Origin: Polynucleobacter parvulilacunae | GTDB taxonomy: Bacteria; Pseudomonadota; Gammaproteobacteria; Burkholderiales; Burkholderiaceae | NCBI RefSeq assembly: GCF_018881715.1 | Contig: NZ_JACVPW010000013.1 | Location: 248,001 to 312,000, forward strand | Reading direction: 5' to 3' | DNA length: 64,000 nt | Shown here: positions 31,498 to 41,191 of the stretch, piece after piece | Layout: each line of letters begins with the position of its first letter | Position numbering within the stretch: the stretch's first letter is position 1 | The notes under the pieces: generated by a model | What the model was told of the DNA's origin: nothing | Seen by the model: only the letters and a program-made list of their open reading frames with translations | Databases searched by the model: none | Position numbers and translations under genes: made by a program

Positions 31498-31566
31498 AGG
31501 TTCCTATCCAGTGGATTACAAAGATATCTTATTTGACATAATAATGATTATACGCAGTAAGGCATA

Positions 31567-32274
31567 TCATGATTTAGGCGGTACAACACTCTTTGGATAT
31601 ACGTATGGTTTCTTATAAACCTTTAACCAGCGTGAATTTAAGCCCTCAACAATCCAAGGCTTGTCATAAATGACTGCGATATCAATAGCAGTTAATCCGT
31701 TGGTATTTCGTATCTGTAAATCAGCCCCTTTATCCAATAGAAGCTTAATTAGCTGCTCATTTCCAGATTGAACGGCCATCATTAATGGGGTTGTATTTCC
31801 GGGGCTCATTGAGTCTACGATTGCACCGTTTGCGAGTAGAAATTCTGCAACCTCTAGATGCCCTCTAGAGCTCGCGTAATGCAACGGTGTCCAGCCGATA
31901 TGATCCATTTGAGCTTTTTTGTTCTGAACTAAAGCTTTGACCAATGGCAAATTACCCTCAATTGAAGCAATCATGAGCGGCGTCTCACCATATTTGTTGG
32001 AAATATCTACATCTGTCGCCTTATTGCTCAACAGGAATGTAATGACGTCATTGGACTTATCCTTAATGGCCAAATTAAGCATAAGCTCGCCCTTTGGGTC
32101 CAAGGTATTTGGATTAACGCCTTCAGAAACTAGCTTTTTGACTGTGGACACATCATTAAATTTTGCTGCTTTTGCAAAATCAGTAATCTGCTCATCAGTT
32201 TGAGCCAAAGCAATATTATTTAGGGCAAAAACTACAGCTATAAGACTACTAATTTTATTAATTCGTTTTATCAT
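31567..32274 (-). CDS. Secreted ankyrin-repeat protein
   Basis: A 235-aa protein with a signal peptide (SLIAVVFALNNIALAQT) and about five ankyrin repeats, for example GETPLMIASIEGNLPLVKALVQN, GWTPLHYASSRGHLEVAEFLLANGA and NTTPLMMAVQSGNEQLIKLLLDKGA. It is probably a periplasmic protein-protein adaptor. The ATG overlaps the tatD stop codon (ATGA), so it is translationally coupled to tatD and is the last gene of the mltG-tmk-holB-tatD unit. The binding partner is unknown. Confidence 0.9.
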   Translation of the reverse strand: MIKRINKISSLIAVVFALNNIALAQTDEQITDFAKAAKFNDVSTVKKLVSEGVNPNTLDPKGELMLNLAIKDKSNDVITFLLSNKATDVDISNKYGETPLMIASIEGNLPLVKALVQNKKAQMDHIGWTPLHYASSRGHLEVAEFLLANGAIVDSMSPGNTTPLMMAVQSGNEQLIKLLLDKGADLQIRNTNGLTAIDIAVIYDKPWIVEGLNSRWLKVYKKPYVYPKSVVPPKS

Positions 32275-33062
32275 GAATACTTTCTATCTATATGAAAACA
32301 TTCATAAAAATTATTAGAAGTTTGCTTTGCTAGGATCTCCACTGGTATTTCTCTGAGATTAGCAATAAATTCACCAACTTTTGATACCCAAGCGGGCTCG
32401 TTAGTCTTGCCGCGATAGGGAATCGGCGCTAAATATGGCGAATCTGTTTCAATCATCATGCGATCTAAGGGCACTTGCTTGCAGGTTTCCTGAAGCTCCT
32501 TAGCACTCTTGAAGGTAACAATACCTGAAAAAGAGATGAAAAATCCCATTTCCATGGCAGCCTTTGCCACTTCATATGACTCAGTAAAGCAGTGCATCAC
32601 ACCACCTATTTGATGGGCGCCCTCCTCTTTGAGGATTCTGATGGTGTCATCGGAGGCCGACCGTGTGTGAATAATGAGGGGTTTCTTTGAGGCAATAGAG
32701 GCTCTGATATGGGTTCTAAAGCGCTCACGTTGCCATTCCATAGACTCATAGCTGCGATCGCCCAATCGGAAGTAATCAAGACCCGTTTCCCCAATTGCAA
32801 CGATTTTGGGTTCCCTTAGCGCGGTTTCGACCAAGAATTCAAATGTTGGCTCAGGTGTATCTTCATAGTCCGGATGCACTCCAACAGAGGCAAAAAGATT
32901 TGCATGATCTTGCGCTAATTTCAATACATTGGGAAAGTCAGGCAAATCCACTGATACGCACAAAGCGTGACTAACTTTGGACAACTCCATATTCCCCAAT
33001 ACTTCAGGCAGGCGAGCTTGGAATTCAGGGAAATCGAGATGGCAATGGGAGTCTATGAACAT
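32271..33062 (-). CDS. tatD: TatD-family metal-dependent deoxyribonuclease
   Basis: A TIM-barrel hydrolase with the family metal ligands in FIDSHCHLDFPEF, AIGETGLDYFR, IIHTRSASDDTI, MHCFTESYEVA and IETDSPYLAPIPYRGK. At 263 aa it fits the YcfH subgroup, which in E. coli also lies next to holB. TatD enzymes act as 3'-5' exonucleases or D-aminoacyl-type hydrolases; the exact substrate is uncertain. A 31-bp gap follows holB. Confidence 0.93.
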   Translation of the reverse strand: MFIDSHCHLDFPEFQARLPEVLGNMELSKVSHALCVSVDLPDFPNVLKLAQDHANLFASVGVHPDYEDTPEPTFEFLVETALREPKIVAIGETGLDYFRLGDRSYESMEWQRERFRTHIRASIASKKPLIIHTRSASDDTIRILKEEGAHQIGGVMHCFTESYEVAKAAMEMGFFISFSGIVTFKSAKELQETCKQVPLDRMMIETDSPYLAPIPYRGKTNEPAWVSKVGEFIANLREIPVEILAKQTSNNFYECFHIDRKYS

Positions 33063-33093
33063 GACTCGTTATTTTAGACTGCTTGAGCTATTT

Positions 33094-34215
33094 TTAAGAC
33101 CCAAAAATCTGCTGATACTGAGAAAGCAATGCCTCCAGCTGAATTCGGTTGGCTAAAGGATGGTTTTCATGGCGACGGGCCTGAACCAGCGACTTCCAGA
33201 ACTGAAGCAATTTTTGTAGGTTTGCCATTTTTGCCAAGCCTTGGAGAGTAGCTAGGTGTTTTGGGTAATAACGCGGTTCGCCTCCTTGGGCTACCGACTG
33301 TAAATCAGAAACCCAGCGCTGCATGCTGGCCAACAAATGAGCGAATTGCGCTTTATGGGTTTTCTCTGCCGTATCGAGCCAATTGATTTTGACGCCTTGC
33401 GCCATGGATTGCAGAAGATAACGGGAGGCTTGAATTGAAATTGTTAGCTCATCCTTGTCGTCTTTATTGTGCCTGGCGATCAAAGAGTCGAGAACCGAAA
33501 ATGGTGCCCCGCCCTGTTCATCGTAGACGGTCTCTACATCCATATCGCTAATCTTGAGGCCACTCACACCACTTAACTGGCTTTTAAGCCACGCTAAGCC
33601 TTGGGTTCGATCTGGACGAGGTGCAGTTAACAAACGACAGCGCGATCGAATAGTTGGCAAAACTCGATCCACCCTGTCTGCCAGCAAAATAAAGATCGTA
33701 TTTGCTGGCGGCTCTTCTAGTGATTTTAATAAGGTATTTGCAGAGTCTGAGCGCAGCATCTCTAGGGGATAAATTAAGATGACCCGATTGCCGCCACGAT
33801 GTGAACCAATAGAAAGATTTTCTATTGCGTGACGAGTTTCATCAATCGAGATATTTTTCTTTTCCTTTTTCTCGCTTGGTTCACTTTCATCATCACGCGC
33901 GGCCTTGCCTCTTTTAGGTGAATCATCACCCTCATAATCCGCATGCGGCAATAACTTGCGATGGGTTTCTGGTACAAGTGAGATAAAGTCGGGATGATTT
34001 CCGGTGTCAAACCAATGACAGGCCTCACATTCGTTGCAGGGCTTAGTTTGGGTGCTTGAGCTCTCGCAAAGGAGCGCTTTAGCAAGCTCAATGGAGAATG
34101 CAAACTTTCCAATACCAGACTGACCATGCAACAAAATAGCATTCGGAAATTTAGCAAAATCCAAGCTATCCCATAAAGGATTAAGCCATGGCGCTATCTG
34201 CATTATCTGCATCAC
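33094..34215 (-). CDS. holB: DNA polymerase III delta-prime subunit
   Basis: The clamp-loader subunit delta-prime. The N-terminus has an intact P-loop-like GQSGIGKFAFSIELA and a zinc motif CNECEACHWFDTGNHPDF. The conserved EEPPANTIFILLADRVDRVLPTIRSRC block includes the SRC motif of the family. It is 373 aa; a charged insert (DYEGDDSPKRGKAARDDESE and onward) between the zinc site and the ATPase core accounts for extra length. It begins directly after the tmk stop codon. tmk-holB-tatD is a widely conserved order. Confidence 0.93.
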   Translation of the reverse strand: MMQIMQIAPWLNPLWDSLDFAKFPNAILLHGQSGIGKFAFSIELAKALLCESSSTQTKPCNECEACHWFDTGNHPDFISLVPETHRKLLPHADYEGDDSPKRGKAARDDESEPSEKKEKKNISIDETRHAIENLSIGSHRGGNRVILIYPLEMLRSDSANTLLKSLEEPPANTIFILLADRVDRVLPTIRSRCRLLTAPRPDRTQGLAWLKSQLSGVSGLKISDMDVETVYDEQGGAPFSVLDSLIARHNKDDKDELTISIQASRYLLQSMAQGVKINWLDTAEKTHKAQFAHLLASMQRWVSDLQSVAQGGEPRYYPKHLATLQGLAKMANLQKLLQFWKSLVQARRHENHPLANRIQLEALLSQYQQIFGS

Positions 34216-34860
34216 TTAAAGTGCAACCTGAATCAATCTCAAACCATCCCAAATAGCCTCAGGAGTTTTGGTTGCATCCACCAAATGAAAGCGTTTTGGG
34301 TCAGCTTTAGCTCGACGTAAATATTCTTGACGCACTCTTTCAAAAAAGTCTAAATCCATTTTTTCAAACTTATCTGGCGCGCGAACCTTTGAACGACGGG
34401 CCTCTGCAATCTCACCAGGCAAATCAAACAAAATTGTGAGGTTTGGTTGCAAGAGTGTGCCGTCAGAGCGACCCTGAACCCAGCGCTCTAAATCATTTAA
34501 CTTTTCTAAACTCAAGCCACGACCACCGCCTTGATAGGCAAAGCTAGCATCTGTAAAGCGATCGGAGATAACAATCTTCCCTGCAGATAAAGCAGGTTCA
34601 ATTACTTGGGCAATATGTTCGCGTCGTGCAGCAAACATTAACAACGCCTCTGTTTCCAAATTCATCGGTGCATCTAAGAGGAGATTACGCAGTTGTTCGC
34701 CAAGAGCTGTGCCACCCGGCTCTCTCGTCATGACCACTTCTTTATTTGGGTAGCGTTCTTGCATAAGATTTCGAAAGGCATCCACATGCGTACTTTTGCC
34801 TGCTCCATCTATGCCTTCGAAGTTAATAAAAAAACCGGATTGTGCTGATGTCATATTCAA
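34216..34860 (-). CDS. tmk: Thymidylate kinase
   Basis: Tmk phosphorylates dTMP to dTDP. The P-loop is [16 protein letters not shown], the DR(Y/F)-type motif is [19 protein letters not shown], and [14 protein letters not shown] is the thymidylate-binding segment. At 214 aa it is normal. The gene is contiguous with holB (no gap) and 6 bp after mltG, so they share an operon. Confidence 0.97.
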   Translation of the reverse strand: MNMTSAQSGFFINFEGIDGAGKSTHVDAFRNLMQERYPNKEVVMTREPGGTALGEQLRNLLLDAPMNLETEALLMFAARREHIAQVIEPALSAGKIVISDRFTDASFAYQGGGRGLSLEKLNDLERWVQGRSDGTLLQPNLTILFDLPGEIAEARRSKVRAPDKFEKMDLDFFERVRQEYLRRAKADPKRFHLVDATKTPEAIWDGLRLIQVAL

Positions 34861-34866
34861 GAAAAT

Positions 34867-35940
34867 TTAGTTGGCGCTGTTTTTAGGTGCTATCTTGCGT
34901 TGATATCGATCTACTGCACTCTCATGCTCCTTCAAGCTTTGAGAGAAGTGGCTACTACCATCCCCTTTGGCTACAAAGAATAAAGCATTGCTTTTGGAAG
35001 GATGGGATGCGGCCAAAATAGACTCTTTACTCGGCATTGCAATTGGGGTTGGAGGCAGGCCTTTATGTAAATACGTATTGTAGGAGGTGTCTTTACGCAA
35101 ATCTGCTTTCCGTAAATTCCCATCAAATTTAGGCCCTATTCCATAGATCACAGCAGGATCAGTTTGGAGTAGCATATCCTTATTGAGGCGGTTAACAAAT
35201 ACCGCTGACACCATATCTCGATCACTTGATCGACCGGTCTCTTTTTCAATGATTGAGGCCAATATCAATAGTTCATAAGGTGTCTTTAGGGGAAGATTGG
35301 CCTCCTTTTGATCCCAGCTCTGGGTGAGCTGCCTTTGCATTCCTTGTGCAGCTCTGCGATAAATATTTAAGTCAGGTTCATCGGGATCAAATATATAAGT
35401 GTCGGGTAGAAAAATTCCTTCATCGCTGGGATAGCTTAAATTGAGACTCTGCAATAACTCTTTATTGGTCATGCCCTTGGTCTGATGAATCAGGGCTGGG
35501 TGTGAATCAACAATGCTTCTCAGTTGCCAAATAGTCATTCCTGGAATAATTGCAATACTTTCCCTAATGCGGTCACCGCGTGCAATCTGCAGCAAAATCT
35601 TCCCTAAACTTCCTCCGCTTGGAAGTAAATAAGTTCCCGGCTTTAGTTTTGAGCTAACAAATAAGCTTCTAGCCCCTACTTGCAGCACAAAAGGATTGAT
35701 AGATAAACCTTGGTCACGCAATTGGTTGGCAATACTGGATAAGCTTGATTGAGGGCTAATCTTTGCTTTATAGGTGGGGGCATTCTCAAGATTGGAGACG
35801 CTGGGAACTACAGGCAACAAGAAGATGGCGCCATAAAGCAAGCCCAAAATGATTGCCAAAAGACTTAGCCAATACTTTACCCCTCGACCTTTAGACTTTT
35901 TCTTGATAAATAGTGACCTGCTCTGAATTTTTCTGCTCAT
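34867..35940 (-). CDS. mltG: Endolytic murein transglycosylase MltG
   Basis: A membrane-anchored lytic transglycosylase that cuts nascent glycan strands. After a basic N-terminus (SRKIQSRSLFIKKKSKGRG) comes one membrane helix (LSLLAIILGLLYGAIFLLPVV), a LysM-like region, and the YceG catalytic domain with the catalytic Glu in ILASIIEKETGRSSDRD and the conserved DPAVIYGIG and YNTYLHKGLPPTPIAMPS blocks. It is 357 aa and complete. It heads the mltG-tmk-holB-tatD operon and is divergent from ygfZ with a 20-bp gap, so promoter elements overlap coding sequence. Confidence 0.95.
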   Translation of the reverse strand: MSRKIQSRSLFIKKKSKGRGVKYWLSLLAIILGLLYGAIFLLPVVPSVSNLENAPTYKAKISPQSSLSSIANQLRDQGLSINPFVLQVGARSLFVSSKLKPGTYLLPSGGSLGKILLQIARGDRIRESIAIIPGMTIWQLRSIVDSHPALIHQTKGMTNKELLQSLNLSYPSDEGIFLPDTYIFDPDEPDLNIYRRAAQGMQRQLTQSWDQKEANLPLKTPYELLILASIIEKETGRSSDRDMVSAVFVNRLNKDMLLQTDPAVIYGIGPKFDGNLRKADLRKDTSYNTYLHKGLPPTPIAMPSKESILAASHPSKSNALFFVAKGDGSSHFSQSLKEHESAVDRYQRKIAPKNSAN

Positions 35941-35960
35941 CAGGCTATGATAAAAGGGTC

Positions 35961-36968
35961 ATGACAAATACTTCGCAAATTCAGCAAAACTGGGTCAATA
36001 ACCCCTCCTCCATCCCCTGCAATTTGCCGCAGTGGGGCTTAATCCTGGTGGAGGGATCAGATGCTGCTAGCTTTTTGCAAAATCAGTTAACGAATTCTGT
36101 CCTGGGCCTGAAGCGTATATTGCCGGGGCAATTTGCTCAGGGGCTTTCATCTACCCGCTTGATTGGCTATTGCAGCCCAAAGGGCAGACTACTAGCAAGC
36201 GCATGGGTGGGTTTATTTCTATCAAGTGAGGATGCAGAAGATCGATTTGCTTTATTTATCTCCAAAGATATTGCTGCCAGTACAGCTAAACGTTTATCGA
36301 TGTTTGTACTGCGTTCGAAAGTAAAAGTTACCGATGTTTCTAATGAATGGATTGTTACTGGTTTATATAACTCAGACCAACAAATTGCAGATCTTAAGAT
36401 AGAGAATGACTGCATTGCTTTGCGCTTGCCCGATGTGTTGGTTGGTGATAGATCCGTTGCTAGGGTGTTAGTAGCACATCCTGAACAAGAGTCTCTCAAT
36501 ATACAAAACACGAATGAAACGCTTAAGTCATGGAATGCGCTTGAGGTCTTGAGCGCTATTCCACGAATTGTTCAGGCCACGCAAGAGCAGTTTGTGCCGC
36601 AAATGATTAACTTTGAATCCGTTGCTGGCGTCGACTTTAAAAAGGGTTGCTACCCAGGTCAGGAAATCGTCGCGCGCAGCCAATACCGCGGGGTTATTAA
36701 AAGACGCTTACAACTTGCTCACTTAAGCGGCGCTGCCTTTAACGAAGGTCAGGCTTTGCCTGGTACAGAGCTTTTTCATTCAAATGATCCGACTCAACCG
36801 GCTGGAATGGTAGTTTTATCCGCCCCCAGTCAAAGTGATTCGCAACGGATTGATCTCCAAATTGAGTGCAAGCTGGAGGCCCTAGAAAGTGGCAATATTC
36901 ATCTTGGTAGCGCTGATGGACCTGTGTTAAAAATAGATTTGTTACCCTACCCTTTGATTGAAATTTAA
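35961..36968 (+). CDS. ygfZ: YgfZ-type tRNA-modifying / Fe-S maintenance protein
   Basis: A folate-binding GcvT-like protein that supports certain Fe-S enzymes such as MiaB. The family signature KGCYPGQEIVAR lies in the C-terminal part, and DAASFLQNQLTNSV near the N-terminus is the usual first conserved block. The start is set at ATG 35961 (MTNTSQIQQNW); the longer ORF from 35913 overlaps mltG and has no family sequence. About 335 aa. The NRDE-family gene follows 8 bp downstream. Confidence 0.92.
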   Translation: MTNTSQIQQNWVNNPSSIPCNLPQWGLILVEGSDAASFLQNQLTNSVLGLKRILPGQFAQGLSSTRLIGYCSPKGRLLASAWVGLFLSSEDAEDRFALFISKDIAASTAKRLSMFVLRSKVKVTDVSNEWIVTGLYNSDQQIADLKIENDCIALRLPDVLVGDRSVARVLVAHPEQESLNIQNTNETLKSWNALEVLSAIPRIVQATQEQFVPQMINFESVAGVDFKKGCYPGQEIVARSQYRGVIKRRLQLAHLSGAAFNEGQALPGTELFHSNDPTQPAGMVVLSAPSQSDSQRIDLQIECKLEALESGNIHLGSADGPVLKIDLLPYPLIEI

Positions 36969-36976
36969 TCGCTTTT

Positions 36977-37834
36977 ATGTGCCTTATTCTGTTCGCTTGG
37001 AATTCTCATCCAGACTACTCGCTAGTAGTGGCGGCGAACCGTGATGAATTTTACGAACGCGACACTGACGGCGTTACATGGTGGCAAGAGCACCCACATG
37101 TCTTGGCGGGTAGAGATCGAGCCGATGTATTGGGAAGTCCAGGTACATGGCTTGGATTCACAAAGACTGGAAAATTTGCTGCCTTAACCAATGTGCGTGC
37201 GCCAAGCGAAAAAAATCCGGACTCAAGAACGCGCGGCGAACTTTCTCTAATGTATCTCACAGGTAAAGATCGCCCAACAGAATTTATTCAAGACAACGCA
37301 AAACGCTTTCAGCAATATAACGGCTTTAACCTCTTAATGGCTGATCTAAGCAATCCTGAGAACGCAGAAATGCATTGGGTGAGTAATCGAATGATGATGG
37401 GTCAAAGTATTCGACCGCGCAAAGTTTTTCCGCAGCAGGCTCTAGAGCCAGGCGTGTATGGGCTTTCTAATGCCATGCTCGACACCCCATGGCCTAAGGT
37501 AAATCATCGGGTGGCAGCATTTGCCCAAGCATTAGCAATGGATCAGGGTCAACTCAAGAATGCCGACCAATATTTAAAGCTATTGGCTGATACCCATCAT
37601 GCTAGCGATCATGAGCTTCCAAATACTGGTGTAAGTAAGGAGTGGGAAAAAGCGCTCTCCCCTGCTTTCATCAAAACGTCTTCCTATGGAACACGCTCTA
37701 GTACCGTTCTTAGAGTACGTAAAGATGGCCAGTTTGAGTTAGTGGAGCGACGCTTTGATGCATCCGGAACCGTAGGCCATGATGTTGTTACTGGCGCACT
37801 TAGCTCTGCTTCAGACTCTAATTTATCGGTTTAG
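36977..37834 (+). CDS. NRDE-motif protein (TANGO2 homologue)
   Basis: A 285-aa Ntn-like protein with the diagnostic start CLILFAWNSHPDYSLVVAANRDEFYER, containing the NRDE motif, and the downstream WLGFTKTGKFAALTNVRAP block. Eukaryotic TANGO2 proteins share this sequence and have been connected to lipid and haem handling; bacterial functions are not settled. The second residue is Cys, as in Ntn-type hydrolases, so autocatalytic processing is conceivable. It is probably co-transcribed with ygfZ. Confidence 0.88.
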   Translation: MCLILFAWNSHPDYSLVVAANRDEFYERDTDGVTWWQEHPHVLAGRDRADVLGSPGTWLGFTKTGKFAALTNVRAPSEKNPDSRTRGELSLMYLTGKDRPTEFIQDNAKRFQQYNGFNLLMADLSNPENAEMHWVSNRMMMGQSIRPRKVFPQQALEPGVYGLSNAMLDTPWPKVNHRVAAFAQALAMDQGQLKNADQYLKLLADTHHASDHELPNTGVSKEWEKALSPAFIKTSSYGTRSSTVLRVRKDGQFELVERRFDASGTVGHDVVTGALSSASDSNLSV

Positions 37835-37836
37835 CT

Positions 37837-38319
37837 CTATTTAGAACGACCATCGTTGTTCACAACAATCTCACCATCGGCATTACGAGCAGCCAAGCGC
37901 TTGAGGTATTTGAAAGTGCCAGTAGCCATGCAACAGACCTCACCTTGATCGTTATATAGCTTGGCTTCACAAAAAGCCATAGTTGCAGTTCTGCGAACCG
38001 TATCCGCTTTAACTCTGAGAACACCAGTAGCAGCCTGCATGAAATTATTTTTCATTTCTATGGTGACAACACTGCGATCACCGGGATCGCCGGAACGAGC
38101 AGCCACTGCCATAGCCACATCCATGAGCGTCAATAAGACGCCGCCATGAGCCACTTCCCAAGTATTGTTATGTTCGGGCTTGAGAGCGAGCAAAATCTCG
38201 CCCTTTCCCATTTCAGCGCTTAAGCAGCGAACCCCTAAAAGCTTCAAAAAGGGAACATTTAATTCTTCGCCTAAATTGGCAAGCTGGGTCTGCGGATTAA
38301 TTTGGACTTGTTTGTTCAT
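37837..38319 (-). CDS. PaaI-type hotdog-fold thioesterase
   Basis: A 160-aa acyl-CoA thioesterase-like protein. The hotdog core is visible in NNTWEVAHGGVLLTLMDVAMAVAAR, with HGG and the acidic D as catalytic candidates, and the second half has TIEMKNNFMQAATGVLRVKADTVRRT. The family hydrolyses short- to medium-chain acyl-CoA. The specific substrate is unknown. It is convergent with the NRDE gene (2-bp gap) and divergent from selO. Confidence 0.88.
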   Translation of the reverse strand: MNKQVQINPQTQLANLGEELNVPFLKLLGVRCLSAEMGKGEILLALKPEHNNTWEVAHGGVLLTLMDVAMAVAARSGDPGDRSVVTIEMKNNFMQAATGVLRVKADTVRRTATMAFCEAKLYNDQGEVCCMATGTFKYLKRLAARNADGEIVVNNDGRSK

Positions 38320-38374
38320 AGGTTAATTTTAGAGTCATGTACGTATTTTGGGAAATCCTCCTAGAATAGTCACC

Positions 38375-39841
38375 ATGGCCTTTACTTTAAGCGGCGATGA
38401 TGTTTGCCAAGCAACATTACCTTCACCCATACCAAATCCCTATTGGGTTGCTTTTTCGCCCCTATCCGCAAAATTAGCAGGCATTCCCCTTGATGACAAG
38501 AATCTCCCGGTAGATAAAGATTGGCTGGAGGTTTTGTCGGGAAATCAGCTTAATACAAGTAGCTACCAGTTCCCTAATCCGATTTCAACAGTCTATAGCG
38601 GTCATCAATTTGGTGTTTGGGCAGGACAGCTCGGTGATGGTCGCGCAATCTTGCTTGGAGATATTGGCGACCAAGAATTGCAACTTAAGGGTGCCGGCAA
38701 GACTCGTTTTTCACGTATGGGTGATGGACGTGCCGTACTCCGCTCCTCTATTCGAGAATTCCTATGCAGTGAAGCAATGCATGCTTTAGGCATTCCCACA
38801 ACACGGGCGTTATCGATTGTTGGTTCAGACTTACCAGTACGAAGAGAGGCTATGGAGACTGCAGCCATATGCGCTCGGCTGGCGCCCAGCTTTATTCGTG
38901 TTGGACACTTCGAACATTATTCAGCAACTCAAAATCATGCAAGATTAAAAGAGCTAGCTGATTTTCTCATTAGCAATCATTACCCAGACGCCCTTCAGTC
39001 TGAATCCCCATATTTGGAGTTATTTAAGTCTATCTGCACGCGCAACGCAAAGTTAGTGGCGCAGTGGCAGGCAGTTGGCTTTTGTCATGGTGTTTTGAAT
39101 AGCGACAATATCAGCGTACTCGGCCTTACGATAGACTATGGGCCCTTTGGATTTCTAGATCAATTTCAGATTGATCATATCTGCAACCATAGCGATCAAG
39201 GTGGTCGCTATGCGTATCATCGCCAACCTCAAATCATGCATTGGAATATGGCCTGCTTAGCCAGCGCGATGATGCCACTGTTAGAACTGCAGCACGGCGA
39301 AAAAGAGGCGCAAGAGAGATTGCGTACAGCCCTTGAAGATTTCCCAGTGGTTTATGCACAAACTTGGCAAGCGTTATTTCGTAAGAAATTAGGTTTCATA
39401 ACTTCACAAGATGGGGATATTGCATTGATTGAGCGCTTATTGCAGGCAATGCATGATTCGAGAGTTGATTTCACATGCTTCTTTCGTAATCTTGGCGCAA
39501 TCAAGGCTAATTCACCGATTGCGCAAATAGCCTTGCGAAATGATTTTGTTGATCGAGAGTTGATCGATCATTGGTTTGACGATTATCTTGCTCGCTTACT
39601 GAGTGAGTCCAGTAATGATATGGATCGTCAAAAAGCAATGAATCAAGTAAATCCAAAATATGTACTGCGCAATCATCTGGCGCAGCAAGCCATTGAGCAA
39701 GCCCAGAAAAAAGACTTTTCAGAGGTCTCTAAATTGCTAAATATCTTAAGTAGGCCTTTTGATGAACAGCCTAACTACGAATCTTATGCATTAGCACCGC
39801 CACCTAATCTAGATACTGTTGAGGTAAGCTGTTCATCATAA
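38375..39841 (+). CDS. selO: SelO protein adenylyltransferase (YdiU family)
   Basis: A pseudokinase that AMPylates proteins in the oxidative stress response. The family blocks are clear: YSGHQFGVWAGQLGDGRAILLG, LQLKGAGKTRFSRMGDGRAVLRSSIREFL, FCHGVLNSDNISVLGLTIDYGPFGFLD and ICNHSDQGGRYAYHRQP. The start is placed at ATG 38375 (MAFTLSGDD), giving 488 aa; the ORF track's TTG at 38348 is less likely. The next gene is msrB, another oxidative-damage enzyme, 35 bp downstream. E. coli SelO ends in a Cys-Ser-Ser-type region; here the end is SCSS. Confidence 0.95.
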   Translation: MAFTLSGDDVCQATLPSPIPNPYWVAFSPLSAKLAGIPLDDKNLPVDKDWLEVLSGNQLNTSSYQFPNPISTVYSGHQFGVWAGQLGDGRAILLGDIGDQELQLKGAGKTRFSRMGDGRAVLRSSIREFLCSEAMHALGIPTTRALSIVGSDLPVRREAMETAAICARLAPSFIRVGHFEHYSATQNHARLKELADFLISNHYPDALQSESPYLELFKSICTRNAKLVAQWQAVGFCHGVLNSDNISVLGLTIDYGPFGFLDQFQIDHICNHSDQGGRYAYHRQPQIMHWNMACLASAMMPLLELQHGEKEAQERLRTALEDFPVVYAQTWQALFRKKLGFITSQDGDIALIERLLQAMHDSRVDFTCFFRNLGAIKANSPIAQIALRNDFVDRELIDHWFDDYLARLLSESSNDMDRQKAMNQVNPKYVLRNHLAQQAIEQAQKKDFSEVSKLLNILSRPFDEQPNYESYALAPPPNLDTVEVSCSS

Positions 39842-39876
39842 GTTTCTAGCTAGTAAACTAATTTCTCATAATAAAC

Positions 39877-40290
39877 ATGAAAAAAACAGATCAAGAATAC
39901 AAGCAATCTTTAAGCGATATTGAATATCGTGTTACTCGTGAAGCTGCTACTGAGCGTCCTTTTACCGGCAAATATTGGGATCATTGGGATAAGGGGCGCT
40001 ACAAATGCATTTGCTGTGACACGCCCCTCTTTTTATCCGAGACGAAGTTTGACGCTGGATGCGGGTGGCCAAGCTATAACGCGCCTGAAGTTGAATCATC
40101 CATCACGGAAATTAGAGATAGCTCTCACGGAATGATTCGAACGGAGGTGCGCTGCGCTCATTGCGACGCCCATTTGGGGCATGTATTTGAAGATGGTCCC
40201 ATGCCAACTGGATTGCGGTACTGCATTAACTCTGCGTCACTGAGTTTTGAGCCCGGCATCAATGCCATCCCTGCAAAAACTGAGGAATAA
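39877..40290 (+). CDS. msrB: Peptide methionine-R-sulfoxide reductase MsrB
   Basis: MsrB repairs methionine-R-sulfoxide using a cysteine. The zinc cysteines are in CICCDTPLF and [10 protein letters not shown], and the catalytic Cys is in [12 protein letters not shown]. The full family length is about 137 aa. The selO-msrB pairing suggests a shared oxidative-stress role. It is followed by yciB (24-bp gap) and a bolA-like gene. Confidence 0.97.
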   Translation: MKKTDQEYKQSLSDIEYRVTREAATERPFTGKYWDHWDKGRYKCICCDTPLFLSETKFDAGCGWPSYNAPEVESSITEIRDSSHGMIRTEVRCAHCDAHLGHVFEDGPMPTGLRYCINSASLSFEPGINAIPAKTEE

Positions 40291-40313
40291 GCAATTAGCT
40301 GGATAATCCCTTT

Positions 40314-40862
40314 ATGAAATTTTTATTCGACCTATTCCCAATCATCCTCTTCTTTATTGCCTTTAAATTTGGTGATATTTACACCGCGACTATTGTTGCG
40401 ATGGTTGCCACTATTGGACAAATTCTGTGGGTGTATTACCGCCACCGGAAAATAGACGCCATGCAATGGATCAGTTTAGTAATGATTCTAGTGTTTGGCA
40501 GTCTCACCATCTTTTTGCACGACAAAACATTCATCCAACTAAAACCTACTGCACTATATTGGCTCTTTTCAGGCGCCCTATTTATTAGTGCCCAGTTTTT
40601 TCAAAAAAACTGGATTCAAGTATTGATGGGCAAGCAGGTAACCCTCAAAGCCAAAAATGCTCACTCGGTTTGGCATAGTTTGAACATGGCATGGGCTCTT
40701 TTCTTTTTCTTCATGGGCGCACTTAATCTTTATATCGCTTTTGAATACTCTGAGGAAACCTGGGTTAACTTCAAATTATTTGGTAGTACAGGATTGCTGC
40801 TGGTGTTTGTCATTGCTCAGGGAATTTGGCTTTCAAAGCACATGGAGCATCCAAGCGAATGA
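40314..40862 (+). CDS. yciB: Septation protein A / YciB inner-membrane protein
   Basis: A 182-aa polytopic membrane protein starting MKFLFDLFPIILFFIAFKFGDIYTATI, the hallmark of YciB/IspZ. Several helices follow, with the conserved KPTALYWLFSGALF and LNMAWALFFFFMGALNLYIAF segments. It affects envelope integrity and septation in other bacteria. Its stop codon overlaps the start of the next gene (ATGA), so the two are translationally coupled. Confidence 0.93.
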   Translation: MKFLFDLFPIILFFIAFKFGDIYTATIVAMVATIGQILWVYYRHRKIDAMQWISLVMILVFGSLTIFLHDKTFIQLKPTALYWLFSGALFISAQFFQKNWIQVLMGKQVTLKAKNAHSVWHSLNMAWALFFFFMGALNLYIAFEYSEETWVNFKLFGSTGLLLVFVIAQGIWLSKHMEHPSE

Positions 40863-41143
40863 ATATCAATCAACAGAGAATGCTCGCATTTGATGTAGAT
40901 CTTCGTAAAGCATTTGAAGTCCAGTCCTTAAAGATTGATGATGAAAGCCATCTACATGCCGGTCATGCTGGTGCAGCTTCTGGCGGCGGGCATTTTCGTC
41001 TAGAGATAGTTGCACCGGAGTTTAAGGGTTTAAACCTAGTAGCCCGCCATAGGGCTGTATATGGAGCCTTAAACCGCCATATACCCAAGGAGATTCATGC
41101 TCTTACTATTGTCGCTCTAGCCCCAGATGAAGTGGCAGGCTAA
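40859..41143 (+). CDS. BolA-family protein
   Basis: A 94-aa BolA/IbaG-like protein. The family core DESHLHAGHAGAASGGGHFRLEIVAPEF and the RHRAVYGALNRHIPKEIHALTIVALAP end are clear. The His and glycine-rich loop could ligate a [2Fe-2S] cluster with a monothiol glutaredoxin. The start at 40859 overlaps the yciB stop; the ORF track's 40826 start lies inside yciB. The role may be in iron homeostasis or cell morphology. Confidence 0.93.
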   Translation: MNINQQRMLAFDVDLRKAFEVQSLKIDDESHLHAGHAGAASGGGHFRLEIVAPEFKGLNLVARHRAVYGALNRHIPKEIHALTIVALAPDEVAG

Positions 41144-41191
41144 GGCTACCCTTAAAATAACCCTACCCTATTATTTAACAACCTAATTACC

